DNA of 64,000 nt from JAVBOW01 sp031550615 (GCA_031550615.1 JAVBOL010000003.1:135921-199920), one strand, 5' to 3'; shown: positions 43,000-53,088, numbered from the stretch's first letter. Notes: a model not told the origin generated them from the sequence alone. Program-made: numbers and translations.

Positions 43000-43884
43000 T
43001 CATCCATGTTTTGCAGCAAACAAACCCGGCATTTTCTTAACCCGGTATCCAAGGCACATTACCAAAACCTGTATCGAGAGCGAGATAACCGAGATTTGCG
43101 TCCCAAACCAATTATCCCCCGAATAGCGTTTTATGAAATACGTCCGTGAGCGCTTCCATTGTTTGAAGCGCGGCAGGGGGTTGCCTTTTGCGCTCTTTAC
43201 GTGCATGTGTATAGCCTGGCTGTCAGCCGTGTAGAACATCCTGCTACCCGCCATCTCGACCTGCCGCGAGAGGATCGCCTCCTCGCAATATAAAAAAGGA
43301 TATTCATCGAAGAACCCTATTGTTTCCAACAGCGATACCCTTATCAAAAAACAACATCCGCTGACTTTATGGCAGTAATGGCTTTGGGCGTAATTGTCTA
43401 TAAAATCGGGGGCGCCGCCCTTTCTGCCGCCAAATATTCCGGTTATCCAACCAAAGCTGCCGCGCCAACCGCCGTCACGTAGCATCGGGCTTTGGTGGAT
43501 GCCGTCGACGCCGACAATATCCGAGCCGACGACCGCCGTTTTGGCATCGGAATCCATTATAGACACCAGGGCCGCCAAATAATCCGCCTGGGGGAACAGC
43601 ATATCGGGGTTGGCGATAAGGGCATATTGATAACCCTTTGAGGCGGCATAGCGAAGTCCGGTGTTGTTCCCGGCTGAATACCCTGCGTTTTTGTCGTTTT
43701 CAAGCAGGGTGCAACCCTGGTCTGCGCACAATTGCCGTAGCGCATCCTTATCCTGCGCCGTTGAGCGATTATCGACGATTATCAACTCGGCGTCGACCCC
43801 TTGCTGACACTTCAATGACAGAACACACTTACGGCAATCGCCGGAAGAGTTATAGTTGAGGATTACGACGGCTATCTTTCTCAT
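43000..43884 (-). CDS. Family 2 glycosyltransferase
   Basis: A 294-residue GT-A enzyme starting MRKIAVVILNYNSSGDCRKC. Motifs are IIVDNRSTAQDKDAL, NAGYSAGNNTGLRYA and YALIANPDMLF (the NPD metal site of the rhamnosyltransferase-like subgroup), then FDEYPFLYCEEAIL as the catalytic base region. The subgroup fits dTDP-rhamnose donors, which is a guess here. It overlaps the acyltransferase before it by 4 bases. Confidence 0.9.
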   Translation of the reverse strand: MRKIAVVILNYNSSGDCRKCVLSLKCQQGVDAELIIVDNRSTAQDKDALRQLCADQGCTLLENDKNAGYSAGNNTGLRYAASKGYQYALIANPDMLFPQADYLAALVSIMDSDAKTAVVGSDIVGVDGIHQSPMLRDGGWRGSFGWITGIFGGRKGGAPDFIDNYAQSHYCHKVSGCCFLIRVSLLETIGFFDEYPFLYCEEAILSRQVEMAGSRMFYTADSQAIHMHVKSAKGNPLPRFKQWKRSRTYFIKRYSGDNWFGTQISVISLSIQVLVMCLGYRVKKMPGLFAAKHG

Positions 43885-44903
43885 TTACCGAGCATAAACC
43901 GGAGTTTGTTATTAAACACCGGAATTATCATCCAGGTCAGCAGCAGGGTGACGGCAAAATAAACCAACGTGATCTGTCCGCTGAATGCCTCGTGGTGCAG
44001 CACCCTGCTGTCGAATACTTTCAGTATCTCTTCAGTTATACTGAAGTGCGTACACATAAGGATAAGCGAATTGCGCCCCCAGTACGAAAAGAACCGGGTA
44101 AAAAGACCGCTTCCCAATGCCACGAAAATGCATATCAGGCCCAACGAGGGCACTATATTAGTCAGGATATCATTTATATAGAATATATGGAAGGGGGGTG
44201 CCACTGTCAGCAACAGGCTGAAAGCGACAAGCAGCACTCCGGCAAAACCGGTCAACAGCCTTTGGGGATGCATCAGAGCCGGTCCGATATAACGTCCCAG
44301 AAGAAAGCCCAGGCCAATTACCGGCCATGCATTCAGGCTCCACACCACGGGGTGCATCGGGGCGTCAAGGATACGATGCAGATCGTCCGTGTCACGCAAT
44401 GGACACCATATGGTATTATAGATATATGAGACTCCCAAGGTGACCGCCAGAGCAAACAGGGCGGTAATCCACTTTTGCCTACTGTTACGGACTACGCAAA
44501 ACAGCCACTCCCCGAAAAGCAGCACGGGCAGGAACCACAGCGTACCTATGCCGCGCAAAACTATCGACTTGTACACATCCCTGAGCACCATTTTTACGTC
44601 CATAAATCCGGACAGCGTCCACAGCGCGTCGAATGCGAGGATAAGCAGCGTAAACCACAAATAGGGCCACCCCAACTGACGCAACCGCTTGCGGAATAAC
44701 TCCCGGGGAGAGATATGCGTATCCCTTATGCCATACAACCAGCCGGCGACCAAATAGAAGGCCGAGATCATAAACCGCCCGATCCATACATTCAGCCATT
44801 CCGGGAAAACGCCCTCCTCGAAGTGCAGCAAGGTGATGCACAGGATTGCGACACCTTTCAGCGCATCGATATATTCGTAACGGGATTTATCTTTATTTCC
44901 CAT
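43881..44903 (-). CDS. Acyltransferase family 3 membrane protein
   Basis: A 340-residue inner-membrane protein. YEYIDALKGVAILCITLLHFEE is the AT3 start with the conserved Asp and His. About ten membrane segments follow. It is the third AT3 gene of the locus, so the polysaccharide may carry several acyl groups. Confidence 0.88.
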   Translation of the reverse strand: MGNKDKSRYEYIDALKGVAILCITLLHFEEGVFPEWLNVWIGRFMISAFYLVAGWLYGIRDTHISPRELFRKRLRQLGWPYLWFTLLILAFDALWTLSGFMDVKMVLRDVYKSIVLRGIGTLWFLPVLLFGEWLFCVVRNSRQKWITALFALAVTLGVSYIYNTIWCPLRDTDDLHRILDAPMHPVVWSLNAWPVIGLGFLLGRYIGPALMHPQRLLTGFAGVLLVAFSLLLTVAPPFHIFYINDILTNIVPSLGLICIFVALGSGLFTRFFSYWGRNSLILMCTHFSITEEILKVFDSRVLHHEAFSGQITLVYFAVTLLLTWMIIPVFNNKLRFMLGK

Positions 44904-44926
44904 GATTCTTTTAATGCGATGGCAAA

Positions 44927-45670
44927 TCAGGCCAGCATTAATTTTAAGTACGACCTCAACAATCTGATATTGCCCCTAACAAATGACGTATCTATTATAT
45001 AGCAGGGAGCAAATATCCTTGCCGTGTTCTTTCTGTACTTTGCCATCATCTTACGAAGCGTACGCAGGAAAACCCGGTCTACTCCGAGCCCTCCAGCAGA
45101 ATCGAATTTATGATATACGGCCAAAGGCAGCGCATAGCTCCGACTGTCTTGCAAGCGTTTCGCATTATAGCAGAAATCCACCGCGTATAAGTGCCAGGCA
45201 TCGCATGTTTTATCATCGAAGCGCACCTTGGACCATAATTCTCTCGTCATTGCAAAGCAGCACTCGTCAAGCGATTCGACCTGCTCGGCAGAATCCAGCT
45301 GCGTCCTCACTATGTATTTATCATCCGACTGATATCGCAAATTAGACTTCACCACTCCCGAGCTTGTCATACCTGCGAATCCGAATATATCATTCGGCGA
45401 CTTTTGCAAGAGAGCCTCAACTTTCTCCAGTAGATCATTGTCTATGAAGGCTATATCCTGATGAGTGAATATCAGATAATCCGATATCTCGGCATTGAAT
45501 TCCCCTGGATTATCCAAGAACGCGTTATAGGCTTGTGCCGCACCTGTAAACCCGTGTTCACTTGCATCGATCAACACGACATTATGCTTGGCGGTTTGTT
45601 TTGCCAATGAGGCAAGCAGCATATCCCCAAGCATTTTGCGATCGTTATAACAACATACCAATGTGACCAT
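44927..45670 (-). CDS. GT2-like glycosyltransferase
   Basis: A 247-residue GT-A-like protein: MVTLVCCYNDRKMLGDMLLAS, LIDASEHGFTGAAQAYNAFL, and YLIFTHQDIAFIDNDLL, where HQD stands at the DxD position. ECCFAMTRELWSKV and WHLYAVDFCYNAKR match the acceptor and base region. This subgroup with the HQD motif is common in Bacteroidota and Streptococcus polysaccharide loci. Donor unknown. Confidence 0.82.
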   Translation of the reverse strand: MVTLVCCYNDRKMLGDMLLASLAKQTAKHNVVLIDASEHGFTGAAQAYNAFLDNPGEFNAEISDYLIFTHQDIAFIDNDLLEKVEALLQKSPNDIFGFAGMTSSGVVKSNLRYQSDDKYIVRTQLDSAEQVESLDECCFAMTRELWSKVRFDDKTCDAWHLYAVDFCYNAKRLQDSRSYALPLAVYHKFDSAGGLGVDRVFLRTLRKMMAKYRKNTARIFAPCYIIDTSFVRGNIRLLRSYLKLMLA

Positions 45671-45689
45671 AATTACCTGAAATTAATTT

Positions 45690-47642
45690 TCAACGCCATG
45701 ATTTAGATTGTGTAAGCCTTGCGACTAACATATAAATATTATTAAATACATCGTTACCGGATCTTGTCTTTGACACTTTCAGATAAACGCGCCGACGCAA
45801 TGCTCCGGTTTTTCGGTGCATGCTCCAAAGTGCAGGAAGCAGCCTGTGGCCGAATGTAAGCAACAGGCTTGCCTTATCGAAGGCCGTGACATGATCTCCC
45901 AGGCATACGATTTTCACGGCATCCCATAGCGACAGGCGGCTTATGAATGGTCCCATATCTGTCTGCTTGCATTCGCTGAAAGGAGAAATATCCACCGGCA
46001 CATCAAGGTTTATGACCGTGTCGGTTGATAGTTTAGCCCATGCATAACAGGCGTCCGAATTGAAATCCAGGGCGACTATCCGGGCGGTCATCCACTTTAT
46101 CGCATCTATATTGGCCCGGGTAATTTCCGTTTCGCAATAGTGCTCGCCCTCATGGAAACGCGGTTTTATCCAGCCGTTTTCATCACGATAATAACCTGTC
46201 GTCGTAGGATATGGCGATGCGGAGAAATAGTCCTCTATCAAACAAGTGGCCTCAGTGGTGAGTTGGCCGGGGGCAAAATATGAGATATAATATCCGTACT
46301 TGACAGGCATTACATCGCCCCGTACGCCATAGTAGTAGAATTCCACATCGCCGTAGCCCGCGTTGCGCAATATTGAATTAATCATCAGCCGTGACGTTCC
46401 CAGCCATCCGACGTCGACTATCGCTGCACGCTCACAATCGAGCAACCCTTCCTGCCGGAAATATTCCAGCGCGGTTTTATTGGCCCTGATCGCCCGCTCA
46501 TGTAAAACGGGGGTGAAATCACTCACGAATATTTTGTTTAGAAAATCCTGTTCCTGCGCACAATCGCCGATCTTCTCATATTTAAATCCGATGCCGTATC
46601 CGGCCAACTCATCCCTGTCCGTACCCAGATGCGACAACAATGCATCGACATTGCGTGAGTAAACGGAGCCGTGGTCCATAACGGCAAGATATGACTCGGC
46701 AGAGGTATCTGTCAAATACGGCAGTAATAAAGACCTGCGCGAAACGAAAAAATATTTGAGTTCTATATCGGCGGGGGCCAGCTCCTCAACCGACTTCATT
46801 ATGATATAATTGTCGCGCGAGAGGAAATAGAGCCGTTTAATATTTCGTTCCCGGGCCAGCCCTGCGACGAATAACGCATAAGGAATATATGCCGGGGCGA
46901 CGTGATCCGAAGCCATGGCAGCAAACGCGTCATTTCCGAGGGTTATCCTGGCTGCCCGGGAAATTCCCGTCATGACGCTCAACTGGCTGCCATATCGAGT
47001 TACTGTTTCTGCATCTATGATCTTTTGCTCGGCTGCGGTGAACGATGTGTCCACCCTAACGGCTTTTATTCCATGGCGAAGAGCCATTTTATAATCGCTG
47101 TTCAGGTTATCCCCATAATGGACCCATTCGGACGGATTCAGTTGCTTCTTCAGGGTTTCGAATAACAACCCATTCGATTTCCGCGCATCGCATTCACAGG
47201 ATACGTATACCCTCTCGCCCGGGGCAAGACAACCTTCACGCCTGAGCAGCGATTCCAGGAATTCGCTGTCCAGATACATATCGGAGATGAAGCAAACCTG
47301 AAAACCGCGCCCCCTGTGAAGGTCGATCATTCCCCTCACGTACGGATTTACCATCAGGTTTTCCGACTCCACCTCTTTTTCGCACGCCATCATCAGGGAA
47401 GGTGTGAACTCACTGAATCCGGACAGCCATTCGTCATTATATATATCCCCGAGGGTTATCTGTCTGCCGGGGAATTTATCATGTGCGCGCCTTCCCGCAG
47501 CATTGCGCCACAGCAGAAAATCAGCCCGTTTGCCCTGGTCGTGCGGATACAACCTGTGCGAAAGCAGGAAAAAGATATTCTCAGGCCGGCCGCATTTGCG
47601 GATCAACGCGGTGTCGAATATGTCGAATGAGGCGAGTTTCAT
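45690..47642 (-). CDS. HAD-superfamily protein of the COG5610 type
   Basis: A 650-residue cytoplasmic protein. The first 220 residues are a HAD fold: SFDIFDTALIRKCG (nucleophile Asp; the second acid of the DxD pair is replaced by Phe), CFISDMYLD and VHYGDNLNSDYKMALRHG. A long second domain (about 240-650) has IKRLYFLSRDNYIIMKS, AAIVDVGWLGTSRLM and YGYYISYFA. Such COG5610 proteins recur in polysaccharide clusters, but their reaction is not known. It overlaps the GT4 gene before it by 4 bases. Confidence 0.78.
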   Translation of the reverse strand: MKLASFDIFDTALIRKCGRPENIFFLLSHRLYPHDQGKRADFLLWRNAAGRRAHDKFPGRQITLGDIYNDEWLSGFSEFTPSLMMACEKEVESENLMVNPYVRGMIDLHRGRGFQVCFISDMYLDSEFLESLLRREGCLAPGERVYVSCECDARKSNGLLFETLKKQLNPSEWVHYGDNLNSDYKMALRHGIKAVRVDTSFTAAEQKIIDAETVTRYGSQLSVMTGISRAARITLGNDAFAAMASDHVAPAYIPYALFVAGLARERNIKRLYFLSRDNYIIMKSVEELAPADIELKYFFVSRRSLLLPYLTDTSAESYLAVMDHGSVYSRNVDALLSHLGTDRDELAGYGIGFKYEKIGDCAQEQDFLNKIFVSDFTPVLHERAIRANKTALEYFRQEGLLDCERAAIVDVGWLGTSRLMINSILRNAGYGDVEFYYYGVRGDVMPVKYGYYISYFAPGQLTTEATCLIEDYFSASPYPTTTGYYRDENGWIKPRFHEGEHYCETEITRANIDAIKWMTARIVALDFNSDACYAWAKLSTDTVINLDVPVDISPFSECKQTDMGPFISRLSLWDAVKIVCLGDHVTAFDKASLLLTFGHRLLPALWSMHRKTGALRRRVYLKVSKTRSGNDVFNNIYMLVARLTQSKSWR

Positions 47643-48715
47643 CTGTTTAATCCGAATGCTTCCGATAATTCAGCGTAAGACGTATCCCACGAGAACCTTT
47701 TGATGAATTGGTGCCCCCGGGCGGCGATCCGGTAACGCAACTGGTCGTCTTCGATCAGGCTGATTATATTCTCCGCCATGCGCGCGGAATCCCTGACGGG
47801 GGAAAGTAGCGCGGTCTGTCCGTCGACAGCCATCTCCCGGTGGCCGGGGTTATCGGTACACGCTACCGCCTGGCCGCAGATCATAGCTTCGCCAACCGTC
47901 AACCCCCAGCCTTCATTAAGGCTCGAGGAGATGAATATGGCCGCCTGGTCGTAGAGCGCATTATGTGTTTTCGGATCGGGGCAGCAGTGATAATCGTACC
48001 ATTCAGGCAACGAATCAGGACGCCCTGGGGTACCGAAAATATTTACCCGCAGGGCGGGATATTTTTTCTTCACTATATCGAGGGCTGCAAAACTGTATTG
48101 GCAGCCTTTACGCTCCATTTGATGGTAGAGCATAGTTATGCGATATTTATCTTTAGCTGCAAAAGGAGTGCTATACTTAAAATAATTGAAATCAAAGCCA
48201 TTCGGGATCAGGCGACACTCCTCCCCCCGCTCACAAATCATATCATGCAGCCATGTGGAGATCGCGATTTTCCGCATAGGGTAGTGATATGTTTCCTTTA
48301 CCATTTCGTCAGTTACATTTCCCCAGGCTTCGTAGTCCTGTATAAAATAGAACCGGCTATCTGCACCCAGCGGATAATCTTTCACATACATCGCCGTATA
48401 GGGCGATGTGGCGACATATATATCCGATTCAGGCACGTGGCGATAGTTGAGCGACAGGGCCAGCACCTCCCTGACCTTTTTGTCAAGCTGAAACCATTTG
48501 CGGCAGGAATATCCATTGACAAGCGACTGCAGGTATCTCACGCAATTAGTTAATTTGTAGTAAGGCGTCTTTTTTCGCCAAAACAATGAACCCGCATATA
48601 CGATATTGACATTATGCCCGTCAGCAGCCAAACGATTCGCATATTCATACACGACCTTGTAGCCACCGGCGGGTTTAGCGCCGGGGGAAGGAAGTATGAA
48701 TGTGATCGTTTTCAT
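47639..48715 (-). CDS. Family 4 glycosyltransferase
   Basis: A 358-residue GT-B enzyme. MKTITFILPSPGAKPAGGYKVVYEYA is the acceptor-side start (first 26 residues), LIPNGFDFNYF and SSSLNEGWGLTVGEAMICGQAVA are the donor-side GT4 motifs. It ends with a 4-base overlap into the HAD gene. Sugar unknown. Confidence 0.9.
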   Translation of the reverse strand: MKTITFILPSPGAKPAGGYKVVYEYANRLAADGHNVNIVYAGSLFWRKKTPYYKLTNCVRYLQSLVNGYSCRKWFQLDKKVREVLALSLNYRHVPESDIYVATSPYTAMYVKDYPLGADSRFYFIQDYEAWGNVTDEMVKETYHYPMRKIAISTWLHDMICERGEECRLIPNGFDFNYFKYSTPFAAKDKYRITMLYHQMERKGCQYSFAALDIVKKKYPALRVNIFGTPGRPDSLPEWYDYHCCPDPKTHNALYDQAAIFISSSLNEGWGLTVGEAMICGQAVACTDNPGHREMAVDGQTALLSPVRDSARMAENIISLIEDDQLRYRIAARGHQFIKRFSWDTSYAELSEAFGLNR

Positions 48716-48721
48716 TGATTG

Positions 48722-49846
48722 CTATTTAAATAACTTATTCCGTTTAATAATAAGCCTAAAAGCATTGACCTTCCCTAATAGGAATGCCATAACATGAAAA
48801 AGCTGAGGGAATTTTTCTAAATAAAAACAAAGAAGCAACTTATCTGAAATATAAAGATCGTTCCGTTGTTTTATGGTCTGACCGGCATTATCAGTAAATA
48901 ATTTCGACAACCGTAATGCCTCTTTATGGTTTCCATTCCGGCAATGGTTTTTCATTCTCCGTAGACATAACATTGACGGGTTGTGATCCAACTCTTCGCA
49001 TGGAATATAACTACTATATATCTCACGCCGCTGTCTGTCCGTCTGCTTATCGAACATGTCTTCCAGCCGTACACTATCACATAGCCACCCTGTAACTACA
49101 CTGCGCTTATAATCAGAGAGGTCTATTCCATATGTTTTCTCCAGATTAACCACTTCGGTCATTAATAGATACAGCATATGATTTACCTTATCCAGGGACA
49201 TGGCATATCTCTCTGAAAAATTATAGCTTAGCATATAGTTATAAACGGCCCGGCCATTGACCTTCACCGAGTCGATCCGGTTATAAAGGATAAGCCCGAA
49301 GAGTTGGTCTTCGCCCAAACTTATTTCCGGGTTAAACCGCACAGTCCCATCATCAAATAGTGACTTTCTATATAGTTTTACACATGCGGATTGCATCAGC
49401 AGGGACGTCAGGTTATTGGCAAAAAATTCCGGCATAGACGCCATGCAATCAATCTGCACATCTGGTATGCGCCATATTCTTGATAAGCGGCCATTAATCA
49501 TCGACCGACACGACCCTATCGCCATATCCGCTTCCGGTCCCGACATCAGAATCTCAAGAAAGTCGCTATTCAAATAGTCGTCGGAATCTACAAACGACAC
49601 CCAGTCGCCCACAGCGTTATCCAATCCCATATTACGTGCCGAACTGGCTCCGCCATTAGGCTTATGAAATACCTTTACCCTCGGGTCTTTTTGCGCATAT
49701 CCATCACAGATAAGCCCAGAGTCATCTTTACTCCCGTCATCGACAAGCAATAACTCAATATGTGAATACGATTGTGATAATATACTATCGACACACCGCG
49801 ACAAGGACTCTGCTCTATTATATACCGGAACTATTACACTTACCAT
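48722..49846 (-). CDS. Family 2 glycosyltransferase
   Basis: A 374-residue GT-A enzyme. The start MVSVIVPVYNRAESLSRC (49846) falls 2 bases after the flippase stop and is preferred over an in-frame TTG-type extension. Motifs are LLVDDGSKDDSG, KPNGGASSARNMGL and WVSFVDSDDYLN. It is similar in plan to the orphan GT2 at 10041-11114. AT-rich. Confidence 0.9.
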   Translation of the reverse strand: MVSVIVPVYNRAESLSRCVDSILSQSYSHIELLLVDDGSKDDSGLICDGYAQKDPRVKVFHKPNGGASSARNMGLDNAVGDWVSFVDSDDYLNSDFLEILMSGPEADMAIGSCRSMINGRLSRIWRIPDVQIDCMASMPEFFANNLTSLLMQSACVKLYRKSLFDDGTVRFNPEISLGEDQLFGLILYNRIDSVKVNGRAVYNYMLSYNFSERYAMSLDKVNHMLYLLMTEVVNLEKTYGIDLSDYKRSVVTGWLCDSVRLEDMFDKQTDRQRREIYSSYIPCEELDHNPSMLCLRRMKNHCRNGNHKEALRLSKLFTDNAGQTIKQRNDLYISDKLLLCFYLEKFPQLFHVMAFLLGKVNAFRLIIKRNKLFK

Positions 49847-49848
49847 AA

Positions 49849-51408
49849 TTACCTGCTCTTCACCGCTTTTAGAATACGCCACGCCACGGACCTAAACCCT
49901 TTAGACGTCGCATAAAACAATATTATAGATATTAATGAATATACAGTCACTAAAACGGACGCATAATATATCCAACCAAGATAACCCGAAGCCGCCTGGT
50001 CGGCCAAATTGATAGTGTGCAGAATATACATGGTTATACAGGCTGCAACGAATACGGGCAGTAAATGACGTAAAAGCCCGCCCCAATAAGTAATCACCGG
50101 CCTATGCATGCCTTTACTGAACAGAAAATACGGTTTCCATATCCCCACTATCGCCACAATACTCACCACACCTCCGAGCAATACGCCCTCCAATCCCCAC
50201 AATATTCCGCCAACAATTGCCACCACAACGAATATCAGCGCTTCGGTTACCGGCGCCCACGTATCCTGAAACATGCCGTACCCATTGATGAACTGGTCGG
50301 TAGTGCCGCGCAGAAGTCCCATTGCCTGATATATCACTATCAGCAGCAACGCAGTGCCGGAAAGGAGATATTCCGCGCCGAGCCAAATGGCTATGAATGG
50401 ATTAATCAGCATATACACCGCGAACACGATCACAGACATAACAAATATGCGCACAGAGAACAGTTCCCAATATATTTTTAGGATATGATCCTTATTCCCC
50501 TCCGCGATAAGGCTTCCGACCCCGGCGCCGGTGCTGTTCAGCACATTGCCTATCATCGTATCGACTTTGCTCGTGATAAGTATATAGTTACCATAAGCGG
50601 TTACGACAGGCAGCGATACAAATGCATATATCAGGAACGGCATCGACTGAAACTGGGCGAATGAGCCTATTTTGTGGAAAAACACCTGTTTCACCTTTCT
50701 TGTTATCTCCGGATATTGCCTGGTTAGGTCCTTGCCGGAGCGTATACTGCATCTCAACCACGGATAAGTTTTATCCAGTTTATAATTGAGGATCAAGGCA
50801 TTCAGTACACCGAACAATAACTCCACGGCGATCCACAGGTAATAGCTGTGGACATAGACGATCAGCGCCATCTGTATGAGCACCTTGATGGTCGTCATTA
50901 TCTGGATATATCCCGTGACGACGTAGTTGCGTTGGTCGGCGCTCAGCAGCACCATGCGGTAGTTGACGAAGTAGCCTATCAGCGAACCGGTAAGGAATGC
51001 CGCGAAAGCGCAATATATCGTACCGTAAGATACACCCTGCGCGGGGACCAGCTGCGAAGGGGGAAATATAAGCGGCATGAAACAGGCGAGCACGGCGGCA
51101 CCCACGCAGATCACCTGGCCTATGCGGCGGTAGAGGTATCCCATCACCGATAGGATCTCGTTGATCTTGTCCCGGTCTTTTTCGAACAGCGGTTTATAGA
51201 GGGTATACGCCACAGCCGTACCGACCCCCAGTTCGGCGAGGTTCAGAAAACCCAGCAGACTCTGCAACGTGCCCGTCAGGCCGATGAAATCAGCCCCGAG
51301 GTGGTCGATGAATATTTTACGCGAAAAAAAGGCGACGAATAACGATATGAAATAACATACCGTGTTCACCTTGGCGTTCAGCCAACTTTTTTTAACTCGT
51401 TCGGACAT
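49849..51408 (-). CDS. Wzx-like polysaccharide flippase
   Basis: A 519-residue inner-membrane protein with about fourteen membrane segments, of the MOP/PST transporter fold. It starts with a basic stretch (MSERVKKSWLNAK) and then FISLFVAFFSRKIFIDHLG, typical of Wzx of Bacteroidota. It flips the lipid-linked repeat unit across the membrane. A 41-base gap with an imperfect hairpin (TAGCGC/GCGCTA) separates it from rfbB. Confidence 0.88.
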   Translation of the reverse strand: MSERVKKSWLNAKVNTVCYFISLFVAFFSRKIFIDHLGADFIGLTGTLQSLLGFLNLAELGVGTAVAYTLYKPLFEKDRDKINEILSVMGYLYRRIGQVICVGAAVLACFMPLIFPPSQLVPAQGVSYGTIYCAFAAFLTGSLIGYFVNYRMVLLSADQRNYVVTGYIQIMTTIKVLIQMALIVYVHSYYLWIAVELLFGVLNALILNYKLDKTYPWLRCSIRSGKDLTRQYPEITRKVKQVFFHKIGSFAQFQSMPFLIYAFVSLPVVTAYGNYILITSKVDTMIGNVLNSTGAGVGSLIAEGNKDHILKIYWELFSVRIFVMSVIVFAVYMLINPFIAIWLGAEYLLSGTALLLIVIYQAMGLLRGTTDQFINGYGMFQDTWAPVTEALIFVVVAIVGGILWGLEGVLLGGVVSIVAIVGIWKPYFLFSKGMHRPVITYWGGLLRHLLPVFVAACITMYILHTINLADQAASGYLGWIYYASVLVTVYSLISIILFYATSKGFRSVAWRILKAVKSR

Positions 51409-51450
51409 TAATTTTTCGGTAGCGCCTGGGTAAATGCGCTAAAAGACAGA

Positions 51451-52515
51451 CTACCGCCCCTTATACATCTCTGAATAATACCTCTCATACTCCCCGCTGG
51501 TGATGTTGTCCATCCAGGATTGGTTGTCGAGGTACCAGCGTACGGTTTTTTCGATGCCCTGCTCGAATTGCAGGGAGGGTTCCCAGCCTAACTCGCGCTT
51601 GAGTTTCGAGGAGTCGATGGCGTAGCGCAGGTCGTGGCCGGCGCGGTCGGTGACGTAGGTGATAAGGTCGAGCGAATGGCCCTCGGGATTACCCAACAGG
51701 CGGTCGACGGTGGCGATGATGACCTTTATCAGGTCGATGTTCTTCCATTCGTTGAAGCCGCCGATGTTGTACGTGTCGCCGGCACGACCGCGGTGGAAGA
51801 TCACGTCTATCGCCCGGGCGTGGTCGACCACGTAGAGCCAGTCGCGCACATTTTCGCCTTTGCCGTAGACCGGCAGGGGCTTGCGACACCGGATGTTATT
51901 GATGAACAGCGGGATCAGTTTCTCGGGGAACTGGTAGGGGCCGTAGTTGTTGCTGCAATTCGTTACGATCACCTCCATGCCGTATGTATCGTGGAATGCA
52001 CGCACGAAGTGGTCGGACGAGGCTTTCGAGGCCGAATATGGACTGTGCGGGTCGTAGGAGGTGGTTTCAGTGAAGAATCCGCCGTCGAGCGGCAGCGTGC
52101 CGTAGACCTCGTCGGTCGATATGTGGTAAAAAAGTTTACCTTCGAGGGCGCCCTGCCACGCCATGCGCGCGGCCTGGAGCAGCGAGAGGGCACCCATCAC
52201 GTTGGTGCGGGCGAAGGTGAAGGGGTCGCGTATGCTGCGGTCGACGTGGCTCTCGGCGGCAAGGTGTATCACCCCATCGACGTTATACTGCGCGAAGAGG
52301 GCTTGCATGCGTTCGAAATCGCAGATGTCCGCGCGCTCGAATACGTAGTTCGGCCTGTCCTGTATGTCTGCCAGGTTGGCCAGGTTGCCGGCATAGGTCA
52401 GGCTGTCGACATTGACGATGCGGTAATCGGGGTACTTCTCGACGAACAGGCGCACCACGTGCGAACCGATGAATCCGGCGCCGCCGGTGATAATTATTGA
52501 CCTGCTGAATTGCAT
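51451..52515 (-). CDS. rfbB: dTDP-glucose 4,6-dehydratase
   Basis: A 354-residue short-chain dehydrogenase-type enzyme: NAD fold IIITGGAGFIGSHVVRLF, LAAESHVDRSI, STDEVYGTLP and the catalytic YSASKASSDHFVRA (YxxxK). It makes dTDP-4-keto-6-deoxyglucose from dTDP-glucose. The length is normal. It follows rfbC at a 3-base gap. Confidence 0.96.
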   Translation of the reverse strand: MQFSRSIIITGGAGFIGSHVVRLFVEKYPDYRIVNVDSLTYAGNLANLADIQDRPNYVFERADICDFERMQALFAQYNVDGVIHLAAESHVDRSIRDPFTFARTNVMGALSLLQAARMAWQGALEGKLFYHISTDEVYGTLPLDGGFFTETTSYDPHSPYSASKASSDHFVRAFHDTYGMEVIVTNCSNNYGPYQFPEKLIPLFINNIRCRKPLPVYGKGENVRDWLYVVDHARAIDVIFHRGRAGDTYNIGGFNEWKNIDLIKVIIATVDRLLGNPEGHSLDLITYVTDRAGHDLRYAIDSSKLKRELGWEPSLQFEQGIEKTVRWYLDNQSWMDNITSGEYERYYSEMYKGR

Positions 52516-52518
52516 GGG

Positions 52519-53088
52519 TTAGTATAGTTTATCGTTATAGTCGAATGCGGCGGGCATATCCTTCAGCAGCGGGCTTTTGGCATCCTTGTCCGAGAGGATA
52601 ATATCCGCTTGCGGCAAACGCCAGTCGATCCCCAGCGCAGGGTCGCTGAAAAGCAACCCGCCCTCGCTCTGCGGAGCGTAGTAGTTGTCGCATTTATACT
52701 GGAACACCGCCGAGGGGCTCAGCACGGCGAAACCGTGCGCGAAACCGCGCGGGACGAATAGTTGGCGTTGGTTTTCAGCCGAGAGCTCGACCGCCACATG
52801 CCGCCCGTAGGTGGGCGAACCGCGGCGTATGTCAACCGCCACGTCCAGCACCGCGCCTTCGACCACCCTGACGAGTTTGCTCTGTGAAAAGGGCGGGGCC
52901 TGGAAGTGTAGGCCCCGCAGCACGCCGTACGACGAGCGCGACTGGTTGTCCTGCACGAAGGTGGTGCCGCAGACCTTCTCCTCAAATTCCCTCTGCGAGA
53001 AGGACTCGAAAAAATATCCGCGTTCGTCGCCGAATATGCGCGGGGTGAGGATCACCACACCCTCTATGTCTGTCCGGGTAACCTCCAT
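52519..53088 (-). CDS. rfbC: dTDP-4-dehydrorhamnose 3,5-epimerase
   Basis: A 189-residue cupin-fold epimerase: RIFGDERGYFFESF, VLRGLHFQAPPFSQSKLVRV (with the catalytic His) and YKCDNYYAPQSEGG. It inverts C3 and C5 of the 4-keto sugar made by RfbB. With RfbB and RfbA it supplies the precursor of dTDP-L-rhamnose. Its start shares one base with the rfbA stop. Confidence 0.96.
   Translation of the reverse strand: MEVTRTDIEGVVILTPRIFGDERGYFFESFSQREFEEKVCGTTFVQDNQSRSSYGVLRGLHFQAPPFSQSKLVRVVEGAVLDVAVDIRRGSPTYGRHVAVELSAENQRQLFVPRGFAHGFAVLSPSAVFQYKCDNYYAPQSEGGLLFSDPALGIDWRLPQADIILSDKDAKSPLLKDMPAAFDYNDKLY

Noticed and set aside
51420..51441. Terminator between rfbB and the flippase gene
   Set aside because: TAGCGC/GCGCTA gives only a 6-bp stem with a 10-base loop and no T-run, so it is unlikely to stop an antiterminated transcript.
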